NCBI RefSeq assembly: GCF_034355335.1 | Contig: NZ_CP136422.1 | Location: forward strand, 4,872,501 to 4,936,500 | Source: Blautia coccoides | GTDB taxonomy: Bacteria; Bacillota; Clostridia; Lachnospirales; Lachnospiraceae | Length of the DNA: 64,000 nucleotides | Direction: 5' to 3' | Part shown: piece by piece, positions 1 through 8,926 of the stretch | Numbering within the stretch: the first letter of the stretch is position 1 | Layout: every line of letters starts with the position of its first letter | The notes under the pieces: generated by a model | The model's database searches: none | What the model was told of the DNA's origin: nothing | Seen by the model: only the letters and a program-made list of their open reading frames with translations | Position numbers and translations under genes: made by a program

Positions 1-50
1 GACCTACTCCCTTTCCAGGGGAGCCCCTTCAGCCGCTTGGGTACTTCTCC
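1..50 (-). tRNA. tRNA-Ser(GGA), partial
   Basis: On the minus strand the segment begins with the acceptor and D-arm of a serine tRNA. The anticodon loop CTGGAAA gives anticodon GGA, which reads UCC/UCU. The variable arm and the 3' half lie beyond the left edge of the window. Confidence 0.85.
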
Positions 51-174
51 AGGCTGAATAAAACAACAGTTTGAAAGTAAGCTTTCAAATAACTGTTTCT
101 CTATATATCCAAAAGCATCATAACTGATCTTGAACTCGTCACTCTGATTCGTTCTCGATATCTGCTTTCGGGAA

Positions 175-260
175 CGGAGAGAGTGGGATTCGAACCCACG
201 CGCCCTTGCGGACAAACGGTTTTCAAGACCGCCTCGTTATGACCACTTCGATATCTCTCC
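175..260 (-). tRNA. tRNA-Ser(TGA)
   Basis: This is a complete class II tRNA of 86 nt on the minus strand. The acceptor arm pairs GGAGAGA with TCTCTCC and the discriminator base is G. The anticodon loop is CTTGAAA (anticodon TGA), there is a long variable arm, and the T-loop contains GTTCGAATC. No CCA is encoded. It lies about 125 nt upstream of the partial tRNA-Ser(GGA), so the two serine tRNAs probably form one transcript. Confidence 0.95.
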
Positions 261-328
261 ATGTTTGTCACTCGGTCAGCGACAAGTGGTATCTTATCAC
301 TTATGTCGGAAGTTGTCAATAGATTTCT

Positions 329-1018
329 CTAATTTTTTTCCAAAATTTTCTCAGCGACAAGAATGTCCTCCGGCGTAGTGATTTTAATGTTCTCATAGGA
401 ACCTTCCACTAACTTAATTTTCAAGTTTCCAAAGCGCTCCATGACCATGGCATCATCTGTAATATCCTCCATGCTCTGCTGCCGCGCTTCCTCATATGCT
501 TCCCGGATCGCAGTGTATGAAAAAATTTGGGGTGTCTGAATATTCCACACCAGACTTCGCCTGGGTGTAGACACTACCATTCCATTTTCATCTGCAATTT
601 TTATGGTATCCTTAGAAGGCATCCCAGTCACACAGGCACCATAGGCGAGAACCGCCTCTTTTCCTCTTATGATCATATCATCCGTCAAAAAAGGTCTGGC
701 TCCATCGTGAATGAACACATAATCGCAGTTCTCACAGGCGCGCAAACCGGCATATACAGAATCATAGCGTTCTTTACCGCCTGCTATCACTGCTTTTACT
801 TTTGAGAAACCATATGTTTCTATAATTTCCTGTTTGCAGAAATTTATACTCTCTTTTCCTGTAACAACAATAATTTCTTCAATTTCCCTGCTTTTTTGGA
901 AACAGGACAGACTGTAGTACAGCACCGGTTTCCCCTTAATAAGAAGAAACTGCTTCTGTACTTTACTGTTCATTCTCTTTCCCTGGCCTGCTGCCAGCAC
1001 AATTGCGGTGGATTTCAT
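329..1018 (-). CDS. ispD: 2-C-methyl-D-erythritol 4-phosphate cytidylyltransferase
   Basis: IspD transfers CMP from CTP to methylerythritol phosphate, the third step of the MEP isoprenoid pathway in the cytoplasm. The 229-residue length is normal. The N-terminus carries the nucleotide-binding signature LAAGQGKRM followed by a KQF segment, and the middle has the IHDGARPF motif typical of IspD. The start ATG shares its A with the tsaD stop codon (TGATG), so the two genes are translationally coupled. It is the last gene of the minus-strand tsaE-to-ispD group. IspD is favoured over the related tarI because of the overall motif set and housekeeping context. Confidence 0.93.
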   Translation of the reverse strand: MKSTAIVLAAGQGKRMNSKVQKQFLLIKGKPVLYYSLSCFQKSREIEEIIVVTGKESINFCKQEIIETYGFSKVKAVIAGGKERYDSVYAGLRACENCDYVFIHDGARPFLTDDMIIRGKEAVLAYGACVTGMPSKDTIKIADENGMVVSTPRRSLVWNIQTPQIFSYTAIREAYEEARQQSMEDITDDAMVMERFGNLKIKLVEGSYENIKITTPEDILVAEKILEKN

Positions 1019-2049
1019 CAGCGTTCTCCTAATCTCAGATTTGGAACTGCATTCAGATCAAGGCCATGCCTGGTTCCTTTTTCAAATTCATAAAAAGCTG
1101 CCACTCCTATCATGGCTGCGTTGTCTGTACAAAAAATAGGAGATGGATAATAAAACTGGATCTTGTGTTTCCTGCAGGCTTCTTCCATAGCTGTGCGAAG
1201 ACCGCTGTTTGAGGCTACGCCTCCTGCTATTGCCAGCTTGTGGATCTTATAGTCTTTTGCCGCTGCTATAGCGTGTTCTACAAGCACTTCAACAACACAA
1301 CGCTGAAAAGAGGCCGCTACATCTGCCGCCACAATCTCTTCTCCCTGCATTTTGCATTTATTCAAATGGTTCAGTACAGCAGATTTAACACCGCTAAAGC
1401 TGAAGTCATATGGTGCCTCATCTACTTTTGCCTTTGGAAAATCAAAGGCGTGGGCATTTCCTTCTCTGGAAAGCTGGTCTATTTTGGGGCCGCCCGGATA
1501 GCCCAGCCCGATGGCTCTTGCCACTTTATCAAAGGCTTCGCCTGCTGCGTCATCTCTTGTTCTGCCCAGGATTTCAAACTCACCGTAATCTTTTACGATC
1601 ACCAGATGCGTATGACCGCCAGACACTACCAGACACAGGAACGGGGGTTCCAAATCAGGGTGCTCAATATAGTTTGCCGAAATATGGCCTTCTATATGAT
1701 GCACTCCTACCAACGGAAGATCTTTCGCAAAGCTGATGGCCTTTGCCTCCGCCACTCCCACAAGCAGCGCACCCACAAGCCCCGGCCCGTAAGTGACACC
1801 TATGGCGTCTAAATCATCAAGCGTTACATCCGCCTCTTTCAGAGCCTCCTCAATAACCTGATTGATTTTTTCAATGTGCTTTCTGGAAGCGATCTCCGGA
1901 ACAACGCCTCCGTACAGTTTGTGAAGCTCTATCTGAGACGATATAATATTAGATAATACGGTCCTTCCGTTTTTTACCACAGATGCGGCTGTCTCATCAC
2001 AGGAGCTTTCTATTGCAAGGATCAATACATCCTCTTTGGTCTTCTCCAT
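1018..2049 (-). CDS. tsaD: tRNA N6-adenosine threonylcarbamoyltransferase TsaD
   Basis: TsaD moves the threonylcarbamoyl group onto A37 of ANN-decoding tRNAs, working with TsaB and TsaE, both encoded upstream in this group. The protein is 343 residues from the ATG at 2049, which follows an AAAGGAG site. An in-frame start 39 nt further upstream lacks a comparable site. Visible motifs are the ASKHA nucleotide-binding start (AIESSCDET), the metal-binding HIEGH around residues 118-122, and the C-terminal [12 protein letters not shown]. The gene sits 25 nt after rnz and is coupled to ispD. Confidence 0.95.
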   Translation of the reverse strand: MEKTKEDVLILAIESSCDETAASVVKNGRTVLSNIISSQIELHKLYGGVVPEIASRKHIEKINQVIEEALKEADVTLDDLDAIGVTYGPGLVGALLVGVAEAKAISFAKDLPLVGVHHIEGHISANYIEHPDLEPPFLCLVVSGGHTHLVIVKDYGEFEILGRTRDDAAGEAFDKVARAIGLGYPGGPKIDQLSREGNAHAFDFPKAKVDEAPYDFSFSGVKSAVLNHLNKCKMQGEEIVAADVAASFQRCVVEVLVEHAIAAAKDYKIHKLAIAGGVASNSGLRTAMEEACRKHKIQFYYPSPIFCTDNAAMIGVAAFYEFEKGTRHGLDLNAVPNLRLGER

Positions 2050-2074
2050 TTTACATTCTCCTTTTTCACAGAAC

Positions 2075-2986
2075 TTATTCTTCCTCAAACTGCAGTTCCA
2101 CGGACTGCCTGTCCCTGGCTGCTATAGCGTTTGGAAATACTTTTGCCGCTTCCACAAGAGCTTCCTCCGGGCGGACAAGAGAAGGACTGTAGTGTGTCAG
2201 CCACAATTCTTTTACCTGTGCCTCTTTTGCCAGTAGTGCTGCTTCTTGAAAAGTCATGTGCTTGTGAGCTTTTGCCTTTTCCTCTTTGTCCTGCTCTCCA
2301 TACATACCTTCACATATAAACAAATCGGAATCCTTTGCATGTTCTGCAATGGTTCTCACTGGGCGGGTATCTGTGGTATAGGTCAATTTGATCCCTTTCC
2401 TGACAGGCCCCAGTACCATATCCGGAGTATATATTTTCCCATCCGCCTCAATGGTCTGGCCTTTCTGAAGAGGATTCCAGTATTGCAGAGGTATCCCCTG
2501 CTCTTTTGCGCGGGCCGCATCGAACTTGCCACCTCTTTTGATCTCAATAGAATAGCCATAGCAGGTTACGTTGTGATTTACACGGAACGCTGTGATATGA
2601 TATCCGCAGATTTCCATCTTTTCCTCCGGCTGTGTCAGTTCTATACAATGTATATCAAAGGGAAGCTCCGGAGCGATAACCCGAAGGGCCGAAACAACCC
2701 GAACCAGCCCTTTGGGACCGATCAGAGTCAGCGGTTCCGTCCGCTCTGCATTTCCCATGGTTAAAAGAAGCCCCGGAAGCCCACTGATATGATCTGCATG
2801 ATAATGTGTAAAGCAGATCACATCAATCGGCTTGAAACTCCATCCTTTTTCTTTTACAGCGACCTGTGTGCCTTCGCCGCAATCTATCATAAAATTACTG
2901 CCGTTATAACGGGTCATAAGTGAGGTGAGTTTCCGCCTTGGAAGCGGCATCATACCTCCGGTGCCCAACAGACAAACATCCAGCAT
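2075..2986 (-). CDS. rnz: Ribonuclease Z
   Basis: RNase Z is the endonuclease that trims the 3' trailer of pre-tRNAs lacking an encoded CCA. The complete tRNA-Ser at the window's left end is of that kind. The 303-residue protein has the metallo-beta-lactamase zinc motif THYHADH near residue 62 and later conserved His/Asp positions, including HKHMTF and LTHYS near the C-terminus. It is the usual short bacterial form. It is encoded between a small zinc-ribbon gene and tsaD, in a group otherwise devoted to tRNA modification. Confidence 0.93.
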   Translation of the reverse strand: MLDVCLLGTGGMMPLPRRKLTSLMTRYNGSNFMIDCGEGTQVAVKEKGWSFKPIDVICFTHYHADHISGLPGLLLTMGNAERTEPLTLIGPKGLVRVVSALRVIAPELPFDIHCIELTQPEEKMEICGYHITAFRVNHNVTCYGYSIEIKRGGKFDAARAKEQGIPLQYWNPLQKGQTIEADGKIYTPDMVLGPVRKGIKLTYTTDTRPVRTIAEHAKDSDLFICEGMYGEQDKEEKAKAHKHMTFQEAALLAKEAQVKELWLTHYSPSLVRPEEALVEAAKVFPNAIAARDRQSVELQFEEE

Positions 2987-3055
2987 CTGTCATTTCCTCA
3001 TTTCTCTTCCATTCTTTATTGACTGCGTTTCTATCTTAGCACACATTTTTTTCCA

Positions 3056-3304
3056 CTACAACAATTCCTTTTCAATTTTCTCTGTAACAGGTATGGCAAA
3101 TCCGCGGATGATCTCGTCGTAACAATCTTCACACAGGTCAAATTGATGGCGCTGTGTATCTTTTTTGGAGAAGTATCCCCAGGCTATGTCAACAGGGAGT
3201 ACCCCTTCCATAGCTATGCCATTTTCCACATGCAGTTTTTTTCCGCAGCGGTTGCAGTATAGCTCTGTGAGCGTTCCCGTTTCCTTTTTTTCGTATTTTC
3301 GCAT
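3056..3304 (-). CDS. Small zinc-ribbon-like protein, unknown function
   Basis: This 82-residue protein has two Cys pairs, CNRC near residue 17 and CEDC near residue 58, spaced as in a zinc ribbon. It has no signal peptide or membrane segment. It lies between rimI and rnz on the same strand, so it is probably co-transcribed with the t6A genes. I do not recognise a named family. Position and metal-binding pattern suggest nucleic-acid or protein binding, but no function can be assigned. Confidence 0.7.
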   Translation of the reverse strand: MRKYEKKETGTLTELYCNRCGKKLHVENGIAMEGVLPVDIAWGYFSKKDTQRHQFDLCEDCYDEIIRGFAIPVTEKIEKELL

Positions 3305-3439
3305 CGTCTTTGTCCTCCTGCCTTGTGCTTGTAAGCCAAACCATTTCTCTTTTTTGTGTCTTCTCTGTCATTATACAGAAAATATGTATAAAAACCCAGT
3401 GGGAAACAGTTGCAGATATAGAAAAAGATAGCAGATCTG

Positions 3440-3883
3440 CTATCTTTTACACATAACCACGGCGTGCTCTTTAGGTGCCTCATAGAAATTCTTTCTTATT
3501 CCTGCCTCTTCAAATCCACAGGAGCGGTACAGGGAAATTGCCCTCTCGTTGCTCTGGCGCACTTCCAGATAGAAGGAGGAAACCCCTGCTTTTTTACCCG
3601 CATCCAGAAGCGTTTCCACAAGCTGACGTCCTATGCCATTTCCCCAGCCGGAAGCTTTTACAGAGACATTCGTTATCTCGCCTTCGTCTAAAGCGGTCCA
3701 CATACCTGCATATCCTGTGATGACACTGTCAAGTTCTGCCACAAAATAGACTGCATTGGCAGACTGTACAGCCTCCAGAAAACCGGACACTTTCCACGGG
3801 CGGGAAAAGTTTTCCGCTTCGATCTGCGCTGCTGCCTCTGCATCTTCGGGACGCATCTCTCTAATTGTCAGCATTTTTTTCAT
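3440..3883 (-). CDS. rimI: Ribosomal-protein alanine N-acetyltransferase RimI
   Basis: This is a GNAT-fold acetyltransferase of 147 residues. RimI acetylates the N-terminal alanine of ribosomal protein S18. The acetyl-CoA loop (around GWGNGIGRQL) and the C-terminal RSCGFEEAGIRKNFY are clearly visible. The gene overlaps the 3' end of tsaB by 23 nt, and the tsaB-rimI-tsaD order is common in Firmicutes, which supports RimI over a generic GNAT. There is no strong ribosome binding site, so it is probably translated by coupling. The ATG at 3874 is an equally possible start. Confidence 0.88.
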   Translation of the reverse strand: MKKMLTIREMRPEDAEAAAQIEAENFSRPWKVSGFLEAVQSANAVYFVAELDSVITGYAGMWTALDEGEITNVSVKASGWGNGIGRQLVETLLDAGKKAGVSSFYLEVRQSNERAISLYRSCGFEEAGIRKNFYEAPKEHAVVMCKR

Positions 3884-4589
3884 TTGCCAGGCGGGCTGCC
3901 CGTTCTCTCTCCGCCTGTGATACTCTCAGGTAATCAGGCTGGTGGTCAGCCGCAGATTCCGTTTTTCCTTCTTTATAGTAAATTTGGGCAAGGGCAGCCA
4001 CAGCAGCAGCCCTCTGTTTGTTTACATGCGCCGGCGCAAAAGAATAGGAAACACAACAGGACTGCTCTATGAGTTCTCTGTATACAGGTACGCCGTCGCC
4101 CAGAAAAATGACGGATTTTCCCGTCTTATTTAGTTCCTCTATCAGTTGAGTCATGGGCAGGGCGTCTTGTTTTTTTAATATTTTCAGAGCATGGTTTTCA
4201 AAGCAGTACAGACCTGTGTAGACCTGTTTTCTTCTGGCATCCATGATGGGACAGATCAGGGTATCCGGCGCTGTATCATACAGATTGTAAGCAAGGGCAT
4301 CCACTGTGGGAACTCCTATCAGAGGCTTGTCCAGTGCAAGACCCAGACCTTTTGCTGTTGCGGAGCCTATTCTGAGACCGGTGAATGAACCCGGTCCGGC
4401 AGCTACTGCTATGGCATCAATGGAATTCAAATCCAGGGATATGGCTTTTTTTACCTGATCCAGCATGGGAAGCAGCGTCTGGGAATGGGTCTTCTTATAA
4501 TTCATGGTGTATTCGGCTACCAGTATGTCATCTTCCACAACAGCAACTGATGCTACAAGTCCGGAGCTGTCAAGAGCTAATATTTTCAT
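3861..4589 (-). CDS. tsaB: tRNA threonylcarbamoyladenosine biosynthesis protein TsaB
   Basis: TsaB is the inactive TsaD paralogue that scaffolds the TsaB-TsaD-TsaE complex making t6A. The 242-residue protein begins with the ASKHA strand MKILALDSS and has the conserved PGSFTGLRIG segment around residue 67. It follows tsaE by 14 nt and overlaps rimI. Its length, motifs and place between tsaE and rimI are all typical. Confidence 0.94.
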   Translation of the reverse strand: MKILALDSSGLVASVAVVEDDILVAEYTMNYKKTHSQTLLPMLDQVKKAISLDLNSIDAIAVAAGPGSFTGLRIGSATAKGLGLALDKPLIGVPTVDALAYNLYDTAPDTLICPIMDARRKQVYTGLYCFENHALKILKKQDALPMTQLIEELNKTGKSVIFLGDGVPVYRELIEQSCCVSYSFAPAHVNKQRAAAVAALAQIYYKEGKTESAADHQPDYLRVSQAERERAARLANEKNADN

Positions 4590-4603
4590 TGTTTTTTATC
4601 TCC

Positions 4604-5038
4604 TTATTCATTTAAGCCTTCTATAGTTATTTTACGGTAATCAAATCCCTGGGAAGGATCTTTTTCTATGGTGATCTTTATAACATCCGGGGGAAGAAGT
4701 TCCTCGATCAGCTCTGCCCACTCTATGAGGCAGATGCCCTCACCGAAAAAGTAATCGTCGTATCCGATCTCCTCCATCTCTTCAATATCTCCGATGCGGT
4801 AGACATCAAAATGGTAGAAGGGGAGGCGGCCGCTTTCGTATATTTGAACTATTGTGAAGGTTGGGCTGTTGACCGGCTCTTCTATGCCAAGGCCTTTGGC
4901 TACGCCCTGGGTAAAGACGGTTTTTCCGGTGCCCAGGTCACCGTTCAGGGTGTAAATCTGACCGGGGGTGGCTTTTTGGGCGATGGAATAGCCTAAGGAA
5001 AATGTTTCTTTTGGGGTGGTGGTTTCTATTATTTTCAT
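4604..5038 (-). CDS. tsaE: tRNA threonylcarbamoyladenosine biosynthesis ATPase TsaE
   Basis: TsaE is the small P-loop ATPase that resets the t6A-synthesising TsaBD complex. The 144-residue protein has Walker A GDLGTGKT around residues 34-41, a conserved NSPTFT segment, and a Walker-B-like LIEWAE motif. It is the first gene of the minus-strand group, with tsaB 14 nt downstream. The region just upstream contains the large inverted repeat at 5074-5272. Confidence 0.95.
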   Translation of the reverse strand: MKIIETTTPKETFSLGYSIAQKATPGQIYTLNGDLGTGKTVFTQGVAKGLGIEEPVNSPTFTIVQIYESGRLPFYHFDVYRIGDIEEMEEIGYDDYFFGEGICLIEWAELIEELLPPDVIKITIEKDPSQGFDYRKITIEGLNE

Positions 5039-5073
5039 TTTATGGGTGGCTCCTTTTTTTATATGAAGCGGAC

Positions 5074-5272
5074 GGGGAGGCCGTTGGGAGGGGCAGGGCG
5101 TGTGATGGCGGGAGCGAAGCGCTGCGCTTGGTCAGAAGCTAACCTGCTCCCAGTCACTAAATTCGTCAGCAAAGGCTTCCTCATTAAGTGTCTGGGGCAG
5201 GTGGATCTTCTGCCCGCTCCACTATACATCGCTCCCGCCATCACACGCCCTGCCCCTCCCAACGGCCTCCCC
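5074..5272. repeat. Perfect 44-bp inverted repeat unit
   Basis: The arms 5074-5117 and 5229-5272 are exact reverse complements over 44 bp and are very GC-rich, unlike the AT-rich flanks. The 111-bp spacer holds a second small hairpin (GGGCAG near 5193 with CTGCCC near 5211). No reading frame in it looks real; apparent ORFs on both strands are by-products of the palindrome. It may be a non-autonomous mobile unit (MITE-like), a dispersed chromosomal repeat, or a structured RNA. The rest of the 5039-5597 gap is AT-rich and holds only the promoter of the next gene. Confidence 0.9.
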
Positions 5273-5537
5273 TGGTGTTCTCAGGCGGTAGGTTGGAATG
5301 CTGAAGGTTATGGTTATTGCAGAACTGTGATTATTGCGGAAGTTTAATATATTGTGTATATTGTTTTACTTACATAATTACTTACATATTTTGCTGTAAT
5401 GCTCATTTTGTGTAATATTCTTACTGCCTAATGTTCATCATAAATGACGTTCACCTGAAATGATATTCCTGTAAAATGATGCTATAAGTTATAATATAAT
5501 ATAATCTTTTGCGCCACAAGTATAAAAAAGAAATTTC

Positions 5538-5566
5538 TTGCACCTTTTATTTTTAGAGATTATAAT
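5538..5566 (+). promoter_or_regulatory. Sigma-A-type promoter of the cyclophilin gene
   Basis: A -35 TTGCAC (5538-5543) and a -10 TATAAT (5561-5566) are separated by 17 bp. They lie 32 nt before the start codon, with an AAAGGAG site between. Confidence 0.75.
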
Positions 5567-5597
5567 AGAGAAAAATGTTTAAAAGGAGATTTTTAAT

Positions 5598-6116
5598 ATG
5601 AGTAATCCTATTGTTACGATCACTATGGAAAATGGAGGCGTGATCAAAGCGGAATTGTATCCGGATGTTGCGCCGAATACTGTGAATAATTTTATTAGTT
5701 TGGTTAAAAGCGGATTTTATAATGGACTTGTTTTCCACCGAGTGATCCGTGGATTTATGATCCAGGGCGGCTGTCCCCAGGGAACCGGAATGGGCGGCCC
5801 GGGATATTCTATCAAAGGTGAATTCAACGCCAACGGAGTTAAGAATGATCTGAAGCATGACGTCGGGGTTCTGTCTATGGCTCGCGCTATGGATCCTAAC
5901 TCTGCGGGAAGTCAGTTTTTCATCATGCATGAAAATTCACCGCATCTGGATGGACAGTACGCAGCCTTCGGTAAGGTGACGGACGGAATGGATGTGGTAA
6001 ACGCTATCGCTGAGGTTCAGACAGACTATAGTGATCGTCCTATGGAAGCACAGACGATCAAAAGTATGACTGTAGAGACCTTCGGAGAGGAATATCCGGA
6101 ACCAGAAAAGTTTTAA
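5598..6116 (+). CDS. Cyclophilin-type peptidyl-prolyl cis-trans isomerase
   Basis: This 172-residue cyclophilin catalyses cis-trans isomerisation of X-Pro bonds to help protein folding. The core motif FHRVIRGFMIQGG, the MARAMDPNSAGSQFFI segment and the LDGQYAAFGKV segment are all present and complete. No signal peptide is seen, so it is cytoplasmic. It is a single gene with its own promoter and a strong downstream terminator. Confidence 0.94.
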   Translation: MSNPIVTITMENGGVIKAELYPDVAPNTVNNFISLVKSGFYNGLVFHRVIRGFMIQGGCPQGTGMGGPGYSIKGEFNANGVKNDLKHDVGVLSMARAMDPNSAGSQFFIMHENSPHLDGQYAAFGKVTDGMDVVNAIAEVQTDYSDRPMEAQTIKSMTVETFGEEYPEPEKF

Positions 6117-6144
6117 ATCATAGTCCCTGATACCGTGGACACGT

Positions 6145-6186
6145 GGCTGTCGCACAATTGATCAAAAGATCATAGGTGTGACAGCC
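6145..6186 (+). terminator. Intrinsic terminator after the cyclophilin gene
   Basis: GGCTGTCGCAC (6145-6155) pairs with GTGTGACAGCC (6176-6186) apart from one position and is followed by CCTTTTTAT. A second hairpin at about 6223-6258 (AATAAG...CTTATT) lies at the end of the convergent yigZ-like gene and could stop transcription from that side. Confidence 0.85.
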
Positions 6187-6262
6187 CCTTTTTATGTGGA
6201 ACACTGGGTTTTTCGCAGAAAATAAGATGACGCACTGTTTTTGTGCGGCACCTTATTATATA

Positions 6263-6919
6263 TCAGTCTTCAAATGTGATATATTCACCATCCAGGGAGG
6301 TATAGTACAGCTCTTTTAAGGCCGTAATGACTGCCCGGCCGCTGGTAGCTTCTGTGACGGCTTTTTTTATGGAGTTTTCTTCGGACTTTTTGGTGAGTAT
6401 CTGAAGCTTTACCTCCTCGGTATATTGGGATTCCATAATGGGGATACCCCGCTGTCCAAAGAGGTATTGAAGTTTCCCCACACCGTTATAATCCGTTCCT
6501 ATCTCCAGAAGAACACCCTGATATTTTGTAATGACGCGGCTGCAGGCAAGTCCTTCCTGAGCTGCCTTTGAATAGGCCCTTACAAGACCGCCTGTTCCTA
6601 AGAGAGTGCCGCCAAAGTACCTGGTCACCACTATGGCTGTATTGCATAACTCCTCACCTAAAAGGACATCGAGCATTGGCTTGCCCGCGGTCCCTGAGGG
6701 TTCTCCGTCATCGCTGCAGCGCACAGTCTCCCTGCGCTCACCGATGATATAAGCATAACAATTGTGGGTGGCATTCCAGTATTTTTTCCGCATCTCTTCG
6801 ATGAAACTGAGGGCTTCCTCTTCAGACTTTACAAGTCTTACTGTGGCGATGAAACGTGACTTTTTTTCTGTGATCTCACCCTCGCCGCCCTCGTAGATCG
6901 TGTTGTATTGTTCCAGCAT
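6263..6919 (-). CDS. YigZ/IMPACT-family protein
   Basis: This 218-residue protein starts at the ATG at 6919 behind an AAAGGAGG site. The open frame extends further upstream but without a ribosome binding site. The UPF0029/IMPACT N-terminal domain is visible as EKKSRFIA, then CSDDGEPSGTAGKPMLDVL, then VVTRYFGGTLLGTGGLVRAY, followed by a C-terminal DUF1949-type domain. The family is widespread, and its role in bacteria is poorly defined though linked to translation control. It lies 111 nt after the RraA-like gene and is probably not part of that catabolic set. Confidence 0.9.
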   Translation of the reverse strand: MLEQYNTIYEGGEGEITEKKSRFIATVRLVKSEEEALSFIEEMRKKYWNATHNCYAYIIGERRETVRCSDDGEPSGTAGKPMLDVLLGEELCNTAIVVTRYFGGTLLGTGGLVRAYSKAAQEGLACSRVITKYQGVLLEIGTDYNGVGKLQYLFGQRGIPIMESQYTEEVKLQILTKKSEENSIKKAVTEATSGRAVITALKELYYTSLDGEYITFED

Positions 6920-7030
6920 GGGGTCCTCCTTTTGCTGCCAAAGAGCAGATAATGATTCTGGAACTATCATATCACAAATTGTAAAATGCGGGTAGTATAA
7001 GATATGATTCCTGTACTCCCGCATTCCTTT

Positions 7031-7948
7031 TTATTCCAGACACCTCTTCAATATCTCAGTTTCCGCATCCGGGTCTCCATCTGCTGCCAATTTTTCCAGG
7101 TTCCAGTCCAGGGAACGATATTTCTCGCCTCTTTCATCCTCTTCCAGAAATTTTTCCATTTCCGCCAGCATATCTTTGCTCCAAATAGTGCTGTCCACCT
7201 GGGCTGTAGTATAATGTTTTTTCTTCAACATTTCAAAACCAAATATATCTTTTGCATGGGCTTTATTGGCTTCATTGATAACTGTCTCCACCATGTGAGG
7301 GGGAATAAACAATACACCGCTCTCTGTGGAAAACACCACATCTCCCGGCATACAGACAGCTTTGCCTATTCTGGTCGGTCCATTAAATCCCGTCATGACA
7401 CATTCCCGGATAGGCGTTGGGTCCACACCTCTGTAGCAGACTTCTATATCTTCTATTTTCCGCATCTGCTCCACATCCCGAATTCCGCCCCAGATAACAG
7501 CCCCTCCGTTTTTTGTCCTGGCTTTTATGGCTGTAGTAAGATTTCCTCCGATAAATGTACCGTTATAAATCTTATCATACATATCTGCAACCACCACATC
7601 TCCTTGTGTCAAACTGTCTATCACCCACTGGTTGCAGGTGCCTTTCCAGCCACGGCCTTCTCCATATTCTTTGACTGCTTTGCAAAGGTCTGGTCTTGCA
7701 GGTACAAAAGTACATGTCACCGCACGTCCAACCATTTTCACTGCCGGATGCAGCCGATTTAAACTCCCCTCAAACTGGAAGCGATACCCTTTTATATATA
7801 GTGGCAGCCAAACTTCCTCCAGCGTCATTCCTCTCAAGATTTCAAGATATTTATCCGGAACACGCGGTCTTCCGTCCTCAAAGCGTTCTTGGTCCCATTC
7901 CTTAGTAAGACCAATCACCTGCTCTCGCACATTTAAATTTGTCATCAT
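7031..7948 (-). CDS. RraA-like protein (possible 2-oxo acid aldolase)
   Basis: This roughly 305-residue protein belongs to the RraA / demethylmenaquinone-methyltransferase-like family. Some members are class II aldolases for 4-hydroxy-2-oxo acids and others have no catalytic role. The family hallmark GGIRD is present around residue 155, with upstream ADMYDKIYNGTFIGGNL, and both N- and C-termini are longer than in short RraA proteins. ATG codons at 7948 and 7945 and a GTG at 7951 compete as starts; 7948 fits the AAGGGG site. It overlaps the stop of the upstream RidA-like gene. In this cluster it could cleave a dehydrated sugar acid; that is inference. Confidence 0.75.
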   Translation of the reverse strand: MMTNLNVREQVIGLTKEWDQERFEDGRPRVPDKYLEILRGMTLEEVWLPLYIKGYRFQFEGSLNRLHPAVKMVGRAVTCTFVPARPDLCKAVKEYGEGRGWKGTCNQWVIDSLTQGDVVVADMYDKIYNGTFIGGNLTTAIKARTKNGGAVIWGGIRDVEQMRKIEDIEVCYRGVDPTPIRECVMTGFNGPTRIGKAVCMPGDVVFSTESGVLFIPPHMVETVINEANKAHAKDIFGFEMLKKKHYTTAQVDSTIWSKDMLAEMEKFLEEDERGEKYRSLDWNLEKLAADGDPDAETEILKRCLE

Positions 7949-7950
7949 CA

Positions 7951-8421
7951 CTATCCCCTTACTGATACTATCACTTCGATTTCTACCGGTATATTATTAT
8001 TGGGAAGATTATGAGTTCCCATGACTGTCCTTGCATGGTATCCCCTCTCTTCAAGCACCTCTGTCATTACATCGGAAAATCCATCCATAATGCCTTCCAA
8101 ATCATTATCCGCCCCCTCACAATTCACCATACCAAAAGCCCTTACAACGCGTTCTATCCGCTCAAAGCTTCCCAGAGTGTCCTTTAAGGCACCCAGTATA
8201 ATGATTCCGCACTCGCGAGCTGCCAAATATCCTTCCTCAGGAGTCAGTTCTTTTCCAATTCTACCGCAATATAGGGGTACGCCTGTAACCTGGTCCTCAG
8301 GGCCATGGCCTGAAACAAAAATCAGGTCATCTGATTTTCTCAGAAGAATAATTCCCTTTTTCTTTTTATACTGCAGCTCAATCTCCGTTTCATTTAAAAT
8401 AACTTTATTGATCTTATCCAT
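7951..8421 (-). CDS. RidA/YjgF-family protein, first copy
   Basis: The start is the ATG at 8421 behind AGGAGG, giving 156 residues. The fold is the RidA family, whose best-known members hydrolyse reactive enamines/imines to 2-oxo acids. Family features include the IFVSGHGPED core strand, the AARECGIIILGALKDTLGS helix, and the late PNNNIPVEIEVIVSV strand. The catalytic Arg of archetypal RidA (in a motif near the C-terminal NLP segment) is not clear here, so it may belong to a Rid1-7-type subgroup. It is a diverged paralogue of the next gene upstream. Confidence 0.8.
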   Translation of the reverse strand: MDKINKVILNETEIELQYKKKKGIILLRKSDDLIFVSGHGPEDQVTGVPLYCGRIGKELTPEEGYLAARECGIIILGALKDTLGSFERIERVVRAFGMVNCEGADNDLEGIMDGFSDVMTEVLEERGYHARTVMGTHNLPNNNIPVEIEVIVSVRG

Positions 8422-8437
8422 AAATGCCACCCTCCTG

Positions 8438-8905
8438 TCAGCTGCGAATGCGGACAATCGCCTCCACACAAACCGGCACGTTCATAGGAAGTGCATATGC
8501 ACCCATAGCGCTTCGCGCATGCTGTCCTCGTCTGCCAAAAACCTCCACCATAAGATCTGAAAAACCATTCATCACTGCCGGCTGGCCGGAAAATTCTCCT
8601 GTACTGTTCACCAGCCCCAGGGCCTTGACCACATACTCCACACGGTCCAGTTCTCCAATATAGTCCTTTATGGTGGCTAACATATTGATGCCGCAGAGTC
8701 TGGCTGCCTGATATGCTGTGTCTACATCCACTTCCCCGCCGACTTTCCCTGTATATACCGCATTTCCTTCACTGTCCACAGGTAAATGCGCGGAAAGAAA
8801 AAGCAGATTTCCACTGAGCACTGCATCCACCGCCCCTGTTCCTCTCCTGTTCCTGACAGGAAGATTGATTCCCAAATGTTTCATTCTATCGCCGGTCTCT
8901 CCCAT
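8438..8905 (-). CDS. RidA/YjgF-family protein, second copy
   Basis: The 155-residue protein starts at the ATG at 8905 after GGAGGT; a GTG 15 nt earlier has no spaced ribosome binding site. It shares its whole architecture with the neighbour at 7951-8421: LLFLSAHLPVD, AARLCGINMLATIKDYIG, ARSAMGAYALPMNVPVCVEAIV. Tandem Rid-family genes inside a sugar-catabolic operon suggest that an unstable enamine-, imine- or enol-type intermediate is formed, or that the pair makes a hetero-oligomer. Neither idea is shown by sequence alone. Confidence 0.8.
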   Translation of the reverse strand: MGETGDRMKHLGINLPVRNRRGTGAVDAVLSGNLLFLSAHLPVDSEGNAVYTGKVGGEVDVDTAYQAARLCGINMLATIKDYIGELDRVEYVVKALGLVNSTGEFSGQPAVMNGFSDLMVEVFGRRGQHARSAMGAYALPMNVPVCVEAIVRIRS

Positions 8906-8926
8906 AAAAATTACCTCCACAATTAA

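Noticed and set aside
5042..5347. ORFs on both strands across the inverted repeat
   Set aside because: The two frames are mirror images produced by the 44-bp palindrome. They lack ribosome binding sites and recognisable protein features.
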